From CAZAGD01 sp049699975 (GTDB taxonomy: Bacteria; Desulfobacterota; SM23-61), in contig JBNAWB010000002.1 in assembly GCA_049699975.1 (NCBI GenBank), positions 1-48,859 on the forward strand: 48,859 nt of DNA, read 5' to 3'. The notes beneath the pieces are model-generated. The model was not told where the DNA came from. It was given only the letters and a program-made list of their open reading frames with translations, and did no database searches. Below, piece after piece: positions 1-8,081 of the stretch. A program made the translations under genes and the position numbers. How positions within the stretch are numbered: position 1 is the first letter of the stretch; the number at the start of each line of letters is the position of its first letter.

Positions 1-5
1 TCCTT

Positions 6-28
6 CCTCCCCTTAATTTAAGGGGAGG
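6..28. repeat. REP-like palindrome
   Basis: Near-perfect palindrome with arms CCTCCCCTTAA and TTAAGGGGAGG around one central base. It resembles the CTCTCCCC/GGGGAGAG hairpins that recur elsewhere in the window. No function is evident. Confidence 0.5.
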
Positions 29-141
29 TTAGGTGGGGTTAAAGAATTTGCTAAGCGGGAGAGTGGGAATTGTAGGGCAAAGGTTCATCCCTGGCTACAT
101 TTTCGGCAAGCCTTAAAGGCTTGCTCTACAAAATTTTTAAA

Positions 142-228
142 CCGCCTGCCCTTTGCGGAAAATCGGTTAAGGGCTTTGAGCATCTTCTTCTCCCGCCGAT
201 GCTTCTTCATTCATGCCTGCCTCTGGCC
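142..228 (-). repeat. Partial copy of dispersed element C
   Basis: This stretch matches the reverse complement of the left half of the element at 45762-45945. The match covers the block around CCCTTTGCGGAAAATCG and the block running through CCGATGCTTCTTCATTCATG to the terminal ATGCCTGCCTCTGGCC at 213-228. The partner inverted repeat is absent here, so this is a partial or decayed copy. The rest of 1-310 shows no convincing gene. Confidence 0.6.
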
Positions 229-309
229 TGCCTCGGGCACTTACAAAAATAAAAATTTCTCTAACAATCCCACCCTTCAGTGACGGACTACCAGTAAGGC
301 ATTTTTCTC

Positions 310-337
310 TTGACATTTATTTCTGATTCTGTATTTT
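310..337 (+). promoter_or_regulatory. Candidate sigma-70 promoter upstream of the ligase/liv cluster
   Basis: A perfect -35 hexamer TTGACA (310-315) is followed after 16 bp by TATTTT (332-337). It points toward the acyl-CoA ligase at 551 and would give a 5' leader of about 205 nt. Confidence 0.5.
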
Positions 338-381
338 AAATTCTAAAAGGATCTTTACCTTCCGCAAAATAGCGTGCTTAG

Positions 382-405
382 CTTCGGCCGACATAAAGGC
401 CGAAG
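382..405 (+). other. Hairpin in the 5' leader
   Basis: Perfect 8-bp stem CTTCGGCC/GGCCGAAG with loop GACATAAA. No T-run follows, so it is not an intrinsic terminator. It lies between the candidate promoter at 310-337 and the ligase start. It may stabilise or regulate the leader; I recognise no riboswitch class. Confidence 0.35.
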
Positions 406-550
406 AGGGAATATATCTTTCCAATCTCAAGCCGGGTTGCTAAAGTAATTTTTCCACATGGCCAAAAAATAGAAATAAATTAGGGTCTTAGGACAAGGCT
501 GAGATATATCCTATGGTAATCCCTGGAGAATCTCTCTGAGGAGAAGAGGG

Positions 551-2476
551 ATGATGGCCACAGGGGTGGAAACTCTTCCGCAGCTCCTAATCATTAATGC
601 CCAAAAGTACGGCCGAAATAAAGTTGCCATTCGCGAAAAAGATTTAGGCATCTGGCAATCCTATTCTTGGGAGGATTATCTAGAAAACACCCGCCTCTTT
701 GCCTTGGGATTGGCCGCTCTGGGGTTTCGTCGAGGAGATAAGCTAAGTGTAATCGGAGACAACCGGCCCCAGCTCTATTTTGCCCAGATGGCCGCCTTAT
801 GTTTAGGAGGCATCCCTGTACCTCTTTATCAAGATGCCATTGAAAGAGAATTGGAATATATCATCGCTCATTCCGAGGCCAGGTTTATTGTAGCGGAAGA
901 CCAAGAACAAGTCGATAAAATGCTCGCCCTTCGCGGAAAAATTCCCAGTATGGAAATGATTATCTATGACGATCCTCGGGGGATGCGCAATTACAAACAA
1001 CCTTATCTAAAGAGTTTCGTTGAAGTGCAAGCCCTTGGCAAAGAATTTGCTAAAAGCCACCCTCAATATTTTGAAGAAGAAGTGGCTAAAGGAAAACCGG
1101 ATGACATCGCCTTAATAGCTTATACCTCTGGTACCACCGGGAATCCCAAAGGAGTCGTCCTCACCCACGCTAATCTTTTGACCAATGTCAGGCTGATTAA
1201 GAAAGCAGAGGATTATAGAGATACAGACCAGACTATGGCTTATTTGCCTATGGCCTGGATAGGTGATTCTATCTATTCCCTGGCTATGCTCTTCGATATT
1301 GGCTTTACCACTAACTGTCCCGAATCAGCCAGCACTGTCCTAAGAGACATGCGTGAAATTGGCCCCACGATTATTTTTTGTCCACCGCGAATCTGGGAAA
1401 ATATTCTAACCAATATTCTGGTAAAGATGGAAGATGCCGCTTGGATCAAACAGAAGATGTTTAATTACTTTATAGAAATTGCCCGAAAAGTATCTACCCT
1501 CGAATTAAAAAAAGAATCCGTCCCTTTAAAACTCCGTCTTTTGTATGCCCTGGGAGAATTCTTGGTTTATGCTCCTTTGCGGGACAATTTAGGAATGAGA
1601 AAGCTCCGTTTCGCTTACACTGCTGGCGCAGCTTTGGGTCCGGAGGTCTTTCAGTTTTATCGTTCCATCGGCATCAACTTAAAACAAGTCTATGGTCTTA
1701 CCGAAACAAGCGCCATGTGTACTTATCAACCTGATGATGAAGTCAAATTAGAGACCGTTGGCAAACCCCTTCCCGGGATAGAACTTAAAATTACCGAATC
1801 TGGGGAAGTGTTGATCAAGAGCCCGGGCGTTTTCCAAGGTTATTATAAGAATCCCGAAGCTACAGCCGAAGCCTTGAAAAATGGGTGGCTACATACAGGT
1901 GATGCTGGAATCATCGACAAAGACGATCATTTGATTATCATCGACCGAGCTAAAGATGTGAGTACCTTAGCTAACGGGACTATCTTTGCCCCCCAGTACA
2001 TCGAAAATAAACTTAAGTTCAGTCCTTACATTAAAGAAGCCGTAACTATTGGGCAAGGAAAAGAATTTGTAACCGCGATGATCAATATCGATATGCAGAG
2101 CGTGGGCAATTGGGCGGAAAGAAGGAATGTGGGCTATACCTCTTATACCGACCTTTCGCAAAAGCCCGAAGTCTACGACTTGATCACCCAGGAAGTAAGA
2201 AAAGTTAATGCCAGTTTGGCCAAAGAAGAGAAACTCCGCAGGGCGCAAATTAGAAGATTTCTAATTTTACATAAAGAATTAGATCCAGATGATGCGGAAA
2301 TTACCCGGACGCGCAAACTGCGCCGCGGATTCATTGCCCAAAAGTACGCTGACCTTATTGATGCTCTCTATGCCGGCAAAGAGCGAATCGAAGTAGAAAC
2401 TAAAATTACTTATGAAGATGGCCGGACGGCTAACATTCGCGCTTTTTTAAAGATTAAAGAAGTGGAAGTATTTTAA
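551..2476 (+). CDS. Long-chain acyl-CoA ligase (AMP-binding)
   Basis: This 641-residue member of the ANL superfamily should activate a fatty or other organic acid to its CoA thioester via an acyl-adenylate. The P-loop motif YTSGTTGNPKG sits at about residues 191-201. The A5 region reads YGLTETSA, the hinge/ribose-binding motif HTGDAG is at about 448, and a C-terminal TRTRKLRR motif at about 585 holds the basic residues typical of ACSL-type long-chain ligases. The ATG follows a purine-rich GAGGAGAAGAGGG; a second ATG comes directly after it. It heads a cluster with livG, livH, livM, livK and livF, an arrangement often seen in Desulfobacterota. A role in activating the substrate imported by that transporter is inferred. 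The exact acid cannot be read from sequence. Confidence 0.88.
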   Translation: MMATGVETLPQLLIINAQKYGRNKVAIREKDLGIWQSYSWEDYLENTRLFALGLAALGFRRGDKLSVIGDNRPQLYFAQMAALCLGGIPVPLYQDAIERELEYIIAHSEARFIVAEDQEQVDKMLALRGKIPSMEMIIYDDPRGMRNYKQPYLKSFVEVQALGKEFAKSHPQYFEEEVAKGKPDDIALIAYTSGTTGNPKGVVLTHANLLTNVRLIKKAEDYRDTDQTMAYLPMAWIGDSIYSLAMLFDIGFTTNCPESASTVLRDMREIGPTIIFCPPRIWENILTNILVKMEDAAWIKQKMFNYFIEIARKVSTLELKKESVPLKLRLLYALGEFLVYAPLRDNLGMRKLRFAYTAGAALGPEVFQFYRSIGINLKQVYGLTETSAMCTYQPDDEVKLETVGKPLPGIELKITESGEVLIKSPGVFQGYYKNPEATAEALKNGWLHTGDAGIIDKDDHLIIIDRAKDVSTLANGTIFAPQYIENKLKFSPYIKEAVTIGQGKEFVTAMINIDMQSVGNWAERRNVGYTSYTDLSQKPEVYDLITQEVRKVNASLAKEEKLRRAQIRRFLILHKELDPDDAEITRTRKLRRGFIAQKYADLIDALYAGKERIEVETKITYEDGRTANIRAFLKIKEVEVF

Positions 2477-2578
2477 TTATTGAAAATTATTTAACACCTC
2501 TGCTTCAAAAACAGCGTTTGGGTAATCAATGCTTTAGTTTCTTACTATAATTGGTTATAAATCATAGGTATATTTTTT

Positions 2579-3364
2579 ATGGGAAATAAAGAGAAAATTC
2601 TGCTCGAAGTCCAAGATGTGCACATGGACTTTGGCATCTTGAAGGCCCTAAACGGAGTAAGTCTGGAAATTTATCCGGGTGAGATTTTAGCGATTATCGG
2701 GCCTAACGGAGCGGGCAAGACGAGCTTAGTTAACACCATTAATGGTTTTTACCATCCTTCCCGCGGCCATATTTTTTTTGCTGGGCAAGACTTAACCAAG
2801 TTGCGTCCCCATCAAATCGCCGCCTTAGGTATTGCCCGCACTTTTCAAAATGTCGCCCTATTTAAGGGAATGACGGTTTTAGAGAACTTAATGGTAGGCA
2901 GAAATTTGAAGATGAACTCCCATTTTATCTCTCAAGGAATCTATTGGGGTTTAGCTCAGAAAGAAGAAATAAAGCACCGCGAGGTTGTGGAACGGATTAT
3001 TGATTGGTTAGAAATCGAACACATTCGCAAAGTGCCCGCGGGCATGCTTCCCTATGGCCTGCAGAAAAGGGTGGAATTAGGCCGCGCCTTGGCTGCTGAG
3101 CCAAAGCTCCTTCTTCTGGATGAACCCATGGCTGGTATGAACCTGGAAGAAAAAGAAGATATTGTTCGATTTATTTTGGATGCTAATGAAGAATTAGGCA
3201 CCACTATTGCGCTCATCGAACACGATATGGGGGTAGTAATGGATATATCCGATCGGGTAATAGTCTTAGATTATGGAGAAAAGATAGCTGAAGGAACCCC
3301 GCAAGAAATTCGTTATAACGAGCGGGTGATTAGGGCTTATTTAGGTTCGCCCGCCCGCAGATAA
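2579..3364 (+). CDS. livG: Liv-type ABC transporter ATP-binding protein LivG
   Basis: A 261-residue cytoplasmic ATPase of the high-affinity branched-chain amino acid (HAAT) transporter family. Walker A GPNGAGKT is at about residues 41-48, Walker B LLLLDEP at about 177-183, and an H-loop lies in ALIEHDMG. The signature region reads YGLQKRVELGRAL rather than the usual LSYGQQ form, a common LivG variation. It follows the ligase by 102 bp and precedes livH by 16 bp. With LivF it should energise LivH/LivM. In ligase-linked clusters of this type the substrate is often not a branched-chain amino acid, so I give no substrate. Confidence 0.9.
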   Translation: MGNKEKILLEVQDVHMDFGILKALNGVSLEIYPGEILAIIGPNGAGKTSLVNTINGFYHPSRGHIFFAGQDLTKLRPHQIAALGIARTFQNVALFKGMTVLENLMVGRNLKMNSHFISQGIYWGLAQKEEIKHREVVERIIDWLEIEHIRKVPAGMLPYGLQKRVELGRALAAEPKLLLLDEPMAGMNLEEKEDIVRFILDANEELGTTIALIEHDMGVVMDISDRVIVLDYGEKIAEGTPQEIRYNERVIRAYLGSPARR

Positions 3365-3380
3365 AAAGGAGGTAAGCAAA

Positions 3381-4259
3381 GTGCTTTTCTTTGGGGAAGT
3401 ATTTATTGGAGGGCTTTTAGTAGGCGTTATGTATTCTTTAATAGCTTTAGGATTTGTGCTGATTTATAAAGCCTCCGGTGTCTTCAACTTTGCTCAAGGA
3501 GATATGACTCTTCTGTCTGCTTTGGCTTTAGTAGGTTTTCTAAATATCTTTCCCCTCTGGTTAGCCATTTTAGCTACTTTACTGATGATGATCGGTTTGG
3601 CTTTGGTCGTAGAAGCTATAGTCCTCCGCCCGCTGGTAGCTCGTCCCCCTTTAGTTCTTTTCATGGCCACCATCGGCTTGGGTTTCCTACTCCAAGGCCT
3701 TGGCCAAGGAATTTGGGGGACTGAGCCTAAAGGTTTACAGATCGGCCTCTCTGATGTCCCCTTTGAAATTAAAGGTTTATTAATTAGTCAATTTGACTTA
3801 GCCGGAGCAGTTTTATCTGGCTCCCTGGTTTTAATATTAGTTTGGTTCTTTCAAAAATCAAAGACAGGCCGGGCCTTACGGGCCGTATCTGACGACCATG
3901 AAGCAGCTCTTTCGGTGGGAATACCTTTAAGAAAAGCTTGGGCAATTACTTGGGCCATCGCGGGCATTGTGGCCCTTGTAGCTGGAATTATGTGGGGTTG
4001 CCGCTTAGGCGTGCAATTCAGTCTGTCGCTAATAGCCTTAAAAGCTTTGCCCGTCCTTATCTTAGGAGGAGTGGATAGTATTCCTGGGGCCATTATAGCC
4101 GGATTAATCGTCGGGGCTGCTGAAAATTTAGCCGAAGTTTTTCTTGGTCCATATGTGGGCGGAGGAATTCAAACTTTCTTCCCTTACCTCTTAGCCCTAT
4201 TCGTTCTCTGGTTTAAGCCCTACGGCATGTATGGCAGAGAAATTATAGAGCGCGTATGA
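3381..4259 (+). CDS. livH: Liv-type ABC transporter permease LivH
   Basis: A 292-residue, strongly hydrophobic inner-membrane permease with about eight predicted membrane segments. The N-terminal block ALGFVLIYKASGVFNFAQGD is the conserved LivH signature. The start is GTG, placed 8 bases after an excellent AAAGGAGGT, and no upstream ATG fits better. It sits between livG and livM with short gaps, so co-transcription is very likely. It pairs with LivM to form the translocation pore. Confidence 0.9.
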   Translation: MLFFGEVFIGGLLVGVMYSLIALGFVLIYKASGVFNFAQGDMTLLSALALVGFLNIFPLWLAILATLLMMIGLALVVEAIVLRPLVARPPLVLFMATIGLGFLLQGLGQGIWGTEPKGLQIGLSDVPFEIKGLLISQFDLAGAVLSGSLVLILVWFFQKSKTGRALRAVSDDHEAALSVGIPLRKAWAITWAIAGIVALVAGIMWGCRLGVQFSLSLIALKALPVLILGGVDSIPGAIIAGLIVGAAENLAEVFLGPYVGGGIQTFFPYLLALFVLWFKPYGMYGREIIERV

Positions 4260-4277
4260 AATAACGGAGTTGATTCC

Positions 4278-5336
4278 ATGATCTACAGGGAGTGCGGAGT
4301 TTTTAAGGCCACTTATCAAGAAGACATGGCTATCTTCCCTATTCCTTTGGATAGATGGGGAGTTATAGTCATCACCGCCGTTGCTCTGGGTGGAGTTCCT
4401 TTTTTGGCCAATGACTATTGGCTGGGCAGCATTCTAATTCCCTTCTTAGTCTTCTCTTTGGCCGCTCTTGGTTTAAATTTTTTAACTGGCTACGCTGGTC
4501 AACTCTCCTTGGGGCATGCCGCCTTCATGGCTGTGGGGGCTTATGCCTCCCTCATCCTTTATGGGCGCTACGGGGTCCCCCTAATTTTAAGTCTTTTAGG
4601 CGGGGGGTTAGTTGCTGCTGGGGTGGGTGGAATATTTGGTATTCCTTCTTTGAGAATTAAAGGGTTCTATTTGGCTGTCTCTACGCTCGCGGCGCAATTT
4701 GTTATCGAATGGATTTTAACCCACTGGAAATGGGTCTCCGGCGGAGTCTTTGGTACGGTCGATACGCCCCCCATGAAGATCTGGGGCTGGGCCATAGATA
4801 CTCCGCTCAAAAAATATTATCTTGTCCTGGGCCTAGTCATTCCCCTTACCATCTTCGGCAAGAATCTAGTCCGAGGACCGCTCGGCCGCGCCTGGATGGC
4901 TATCCGGGATATGGATATAGCGGCCGAAATCATTGGCGTATCTCTTTTTCGCCACAAGCTCATGGCTTTCCTAATTAGTACTTTCTATACCGGAGTAGCT
5001 GGAGGATTGATAACTTTCGCTTACTATGGGGCGGCCAATATAGAGGCCTTCAACATCATGGTCTCTTTTCACCTTTTAGGGATGGTCATTATCGGCGGAA
5101 TGGGAAGTGTCTTAGGTTCTTTTTTGGGAGCAGGATTTATTACTTTATTGCCCATTTTTATAAACCAATTTGCCCGGGGTTTGGGAATGCCGCTCAAGAC
5201 CGACCTTTTAGCCTGTTTGGATCTGATTATCTTTGGTGGATTGATTATTATTTTTCTAATTATTGAACCATTCGGCCTAGCCCGTTTATGGCAAACTTTA
5301 AAAGAAAAATTACGGCTGTGGCCTTTCCCGTATTGA
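4278..5336 (+). CDS. livM: Liv-type ABC transporter permease LivM
   Basis: A 352-residue inner-membrane permease. The conserved LivM block LTGYAGQLSLGHAAFMAVGAY lies at about residues 70-90, with the EAA-like loop GRAWMAIRDMDIAAEIIGV in the second half. The N-terminus carries about 20 extra polar residues before the first membrane segment. The ATG follows ACGGAG. The stop is followed within 4 bp by inverted-repeat element A (5340-5489), which separates livGHM from livKF. Confidence 0.9.
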   Translation: MIYRECGVFKATYQEDMAIFPIPLDRWGVIVITAVALGGVPFLANDYWLGSILIPFLVFSLAALGLNFLTGYAGQLSLGHAAFMAVGAYASLILYGRYGVPLILSLLGGGLVAAGVGGIFGIPSLRIKGFYLAVSTLAAQFVIEWILTHWKWVSGGVFGTVDTPPMKIWGWAIDTPLKKYYLVLGLVIPLTIFGKNLVRGPLGRAWMAIRDMDIAAEIIGVSLFRHKLMAFLISTFYTGVAGGLITFAYYGAANIEAFNIMVSFHLLGMVIIGGMGSVLGSFLGAGFITLLPIFINQFARGLGMPLKTDLLACLDLIIFGGLIIIFLIIEPFGLARLWQTLKEKLRLWPFPY

Positions 5337-5339
5337 TAA

Positions 5340-5489
5340 TTATTACTCGGAGCGATTAAATATTTACACTCATTCCCCTCACCCTCCCCTCTCCCCATGC
5401 GTGGGGAGAGGGTTAGGTCGGAATCGACTCGTACCGAGGTGAGGGGTTAAGAACGGCAGATGTCATTTATTTAATGCTCTAATTAATAA
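5340..5489 (+). repeat. Element A copy 1 (150-bp inverted-repeat element)
   Basis: First of three copies. The left end TTATTACTCGGAGCGATTAA and the reverse complement of the right end (TTATTAATTAGAGCATTAA) form imperfect terminal inverted repeats of about 28 bp. Inside are nested palindromes: CCCCTCACC with GGTGAGGGG, and CCCTCTCCCC with GGGGAGAGGG. It has no coding capacity. It is about 148/150 identical to the copy at 7848-7997. Confidence 0.8.
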
Positions 5490-5565
5490 TTTGCCTTAAA
5501 AAGGAGAATGCTTATTAAATAGGAAATAGCAATTCTCCAAATTAAAACGAAGGGAGGTAATTAAA

Positions 5566-6879
5566 ATGGGACAGGTGAGGGTTATTCTTTCCATGATCTT
5601 AGGGCTGAGTATCTTATTAGCGGGCCCCGGACTCATTATGGCTGCTGAACAATATGTACCTTGCTTAATCTACCGCACGGGTCCCTTTGCTCCTGGAGGA
5701 AGCGGAACAGGCGGTGGTTGGGAAGACTTCATGACCTTGGCGAATCTGAAAGGAGGCGTAAATGGCATAATGTACAAATTTGAGGAATGCGAAACAGCCT
5801 ATGATACGGCGCGGGGAGTGGAATGTTACGAGCGGGCCAAACCTAAGCATCCAGCTTACGTTCATCCTTTTGGTACAGGAATCACTTATGCTTTACTTGA
5901 TCGTTCTGCGCGCGACAAGATTCCTTTGGTCTTTATGGGCTATGGTCGGGCTGATGCTTCTGATGGCCGCGTGTTTCCTTGGGCGTTCAATTTCCCGACT
6001 AATTATTGGTCCCAGAATACCGCAAAAATAAGGTTTATTGCTCAACAGATGGGGGGTATGGATAAATTAAAGGGGCTTAAGATAGCAAACCTCTTCATCG
6101 ATGTGCCTTATGGGCAAGAGACCCGTCCTCTTCTTGATAAAATGGCGAAGATGTTTGGTTTTGAAGTTCAACATTTTCCCGTTCCTTGGCCGGGTATAGA
6201 TCAGAAAGCCCAATGGGTGGATATTGTCCGCCGGTTTAAAGCTGACTGGGTGATTAATCGTAATTGGGGAGTTTCTTGCACCGTACCCCTCAAAGAGGCT
6301 GCTCGTCTCGGCTTCCCGCGTGAACGCATTGTGGGCGTGTGGTGGTGCGGATCAGAAGAAGATGTCTTACCTGCTGGCCCAGCAGCCAAAGGCTATTATG
6401 CAGCCAACTTTAACGGCGTTGGGCAGAACTTCCCCATTATCCAGGAAATTATTGAAAAAGTTTATGGGGCTGGTAAAGGTAATCTTTCTATTACTCGGGT
6501 GGGCACGGTATTCTACAATCGGGGAGTAGTTACTGGTATTGTCATGGATGAAGCCTTGCGCACCGCCCATAAGAAATTCGGAGTAAAGGTAGTCACCGGA
6601 GAAGAGATGCGGTGGGCCTTGGAAAACCTCAACATCACCGAGGAACGGATTAAAGAAATAGGGGCGGAAGGACTGTTGCCTCCCATTAAGACCTCTTGGA
6701 AAGATCATGAAGGGGGAGGTTGGGTTAGATTCCAGCAATGGGATGGAAGCAAATGGGTGCCCGTAGGTGGATGGGTTGAACCTCTGCGCGACTTTGTGCG
6801 TAAAGAAGTGGAAGAGTCGGCGGCTAAATACGCCAAAGAAAAAGGGATAACCCCCCGGACGAGCGAAGCTTTGCCCTAA
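5566..6879 (+). CDS. livK: ABC transporter periplasmic substrate-binding protein (LivK-type)
   Basis: A 437-residue type I periplasmic binding protein. The N-terminus has a clear Sec signal peptide: a basic residue, hydrophobic core ILSMILGLSILLAGPGLIMA, and a likely cleavage after MAA near residue 27. The mature protein has two alpha/beta lobes as in Leu/Ile/Val-binding proteins. The ATG follows AGGGAGGT by 8 bases. It captures the solute for LivHMGF. It is longer than classic LivK (about 370), as is usual in ligase-linked clusters. The ligand is unknown. Confidence 0.85.
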   Translation: MGQVRVILSMILGLSILLAGPGLIMAAEQYVPCLIYRTGPFAPGGSGTGGGWEDFMTLANLKGGVNGIMYKFEECETAYDTARGVECYERAKPKHPAYVHPFGTGITYALLDRSARDKIPLVFMGYGRADASDGRVFPWAFNFPTNYWSQNTAKIRFIAQQMGGMDKLKGLKIANLFIDVPYGQETRPLLDKMAKMFGFEVQHFPVPWPGIDQKAQWVDIVRRFKADWVINRNWGVSCTVPLKEAARLGFPRERIVGVWWCGSEEDVLPAGPAAKGYYAANFNGVGQNFPIIQEIIEKVYGAGKGNLSITRVGTVFYNRGVVTGIVMDEALRTAHKKFGVKVVTGEEMRWALENLNITEERIKEIGAEGLLPPIKTSWKDHEGGGWVRFQQWDGSKWVPVGGWVEPLRDFVRKEVEESAAKYAKEKGITPRTSEALP

Positions 6880-6903
6880 ACTTTCCCTTTAGCCATAAAA
6901 CCC

Positions 6904-7707
6904 ATGGATCCTTTACTGAGAGTAAATAATATTGAAGTTGTTTATGAGCACGTTATCCTCGTCTTAAAAGGAGTTTCTTTAGAAGTGCCGCCAGGAGGCT
7001 TAGTAGCTCTTTTAGGCGCTAATGGGGCTGGTAAAAGCACGACTCTTAAGGCCATCTCCAACCTTCTCCGGGCCGAGCGGGGCGAAGTTACTAAAGGGTT
7101 GATTGAATTTCAGGGGGAACGGATTGACAAAAAAGATGCCGCCGAGCTTGTGCGCTTGGGTATCGTGCATGTTATGGAAGGTAGAAGAAAGTTTGAACAC
7201 CTTACGGTGGAAGATGACTTACTTACAGGGGCATATAGTCGCCGCGACTTTAGGGATGTAAAAAAAGATCTGGAGATGGTCTATAGCTATTTTCCCAGGC
7301 TGGCGGAACGCCGCCATATAAAAACAGGATACATCTCTGGAGGAGAACAGCAGATGGTAGTTATTGGCCGAGCTCTAATGGCTCGGCCAAAATTAATGCT
7401 TTTAGATGAGCCGTCCATGGGCTTAGCGCCTTTATTAGTCCAAGAAATCTTCGATATCATCCAAAGGCTGAATCAGGAAGAAAAGGTGGCCCTTCTTTTG
7501 GCTGAGCAGAATGCGAATATGGCCCTGCAAGTAGCCCGCTATGGCTACATAATGGAAAACGGCCGGATAGTATTGGATGGGGAATCCTTCGTCCTTCGCG
7601 ATAATGAAGATGTGAAAGAATTTTATCTTGGCCTAAGCGAATTAGGCACCCGCAAAAGTTATCGCGAGGTAAAACACTATAAAAGGCGCAAACGCTGGTT
7701 GAGTTAG
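6904..7707 (+). CDS. livF: Liv-type ABC transporter ATP-binding protein LivF
   Basis: A 267-residue ATPase partner of LivG. Walker A GANGAGKS is at about residues 38-45, the ABC signature is SGGEQQM, and Walker B is LMLLDEPSMGL. It exceeds the usual LivF length (about 235) through a basic C-terminal tail that ends REVKHYKRRKRWLS. I have the impression that such tails are typical of LivF proteins in ligase-linked clusters. It begins 24 bp after livK and ends the cluster. No obvious Shine-Dalgarno precedes the ATG, so translation may be coupled or the start may differ slightly. Confidence 0.88.
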   Translation: MDPLLRVNNIEVVYEHVILVLKGVSLEVPPGGLVALLGANGAGKSTTLKAISNLLRAERGEVTKGLIEFQGERIDKKDAAELVRLGIVHVMEGRRKFEHLTVEDDLLTGAYSRRDFRDVKKDLEMVYSYFPRLAERRHIKTGYISGGEQQMVVIGRALMARPKLMLLDEPSMGLAPLLVQEIFDIIQRLNQEEKVALLLAEQNANMALQVARYGYIMENGRIVLDGESFVLRDNEDVKEFYLGLSELGTRKSYREVKHYKRRKRWLS

Positions 7708-7847
7708 CCGCTCCCGTTCCCGCTCCCCCAGGGAAGCTTTTTCAAAATCTCCTTTGGTCATGACGACCGATCAAGGGGAAGGCAATGATGCCCCATATAT
7801 TCGAGATTAATTTCAGCGCTCCGCCCCCTCCCAATTACATGACGAAA

Positions 7848-7997
7848 TTATTACTCGGAGCGATTAAATATTTACACTCATTCCCCTCACCCTCCCCTCT
7901 CCCCATGCGTGGGGAGAGGGTTAGGTCGGAATCGACTCGTACCGAGGTGAGGGGTTAAGAACAGCAGATGTCATTTATTTAATGCTCTCATTAATAA
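7848..7997 (+). repeat. Element A copy 2
   Basis: Same orientation as copy 1 (5340-5489), with about two differences in 150 bp. Together they form direct repeats flanking livK-livF. The remaining intergenic DNA (7708-7847) shows no gene or clear terminator. Confidence 0.8.
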
Positions 7998-8010
7998 CTA
8001 ACTGAGGAGA

Positions 8011-8055
8011 TGCAGGGGCAAAACATACTTGAAGCATCAAGAAGTTCTGCCCCTT
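8011..8055 (-). terminator. Candidate hairpin terminator/stabiliser downstream of trpB2
   Basis: Outer arms AGGGGCA and TGCCCCT plus inner arms CTTGA and TCAAG make an interrupted stem of about 15 bp just past the trpB2 stop on the minus strand. The T-run is absent on both strands, so it may protect the 3' end rather than act as a strong intrinsic terminator. Confidence 0.4.
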
Positions 8056-8081
8056 TAATCGGAACATTGCCCAGTTTTCAA

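Noticed and set aside
382..405. Riboswitch or terminator upstream of the first liv cluster
   Set aside because: It is a single 8-bp hairpin without a T-run or any conserved riboswitch motif; recorded only as a leader hairpin.
5340..7997. Composite transposon carrying livKF
   Set aside because: Element A encodes no transposase and I found no target duplication outside the pair; direct flanking copies alone do not prove mobility.
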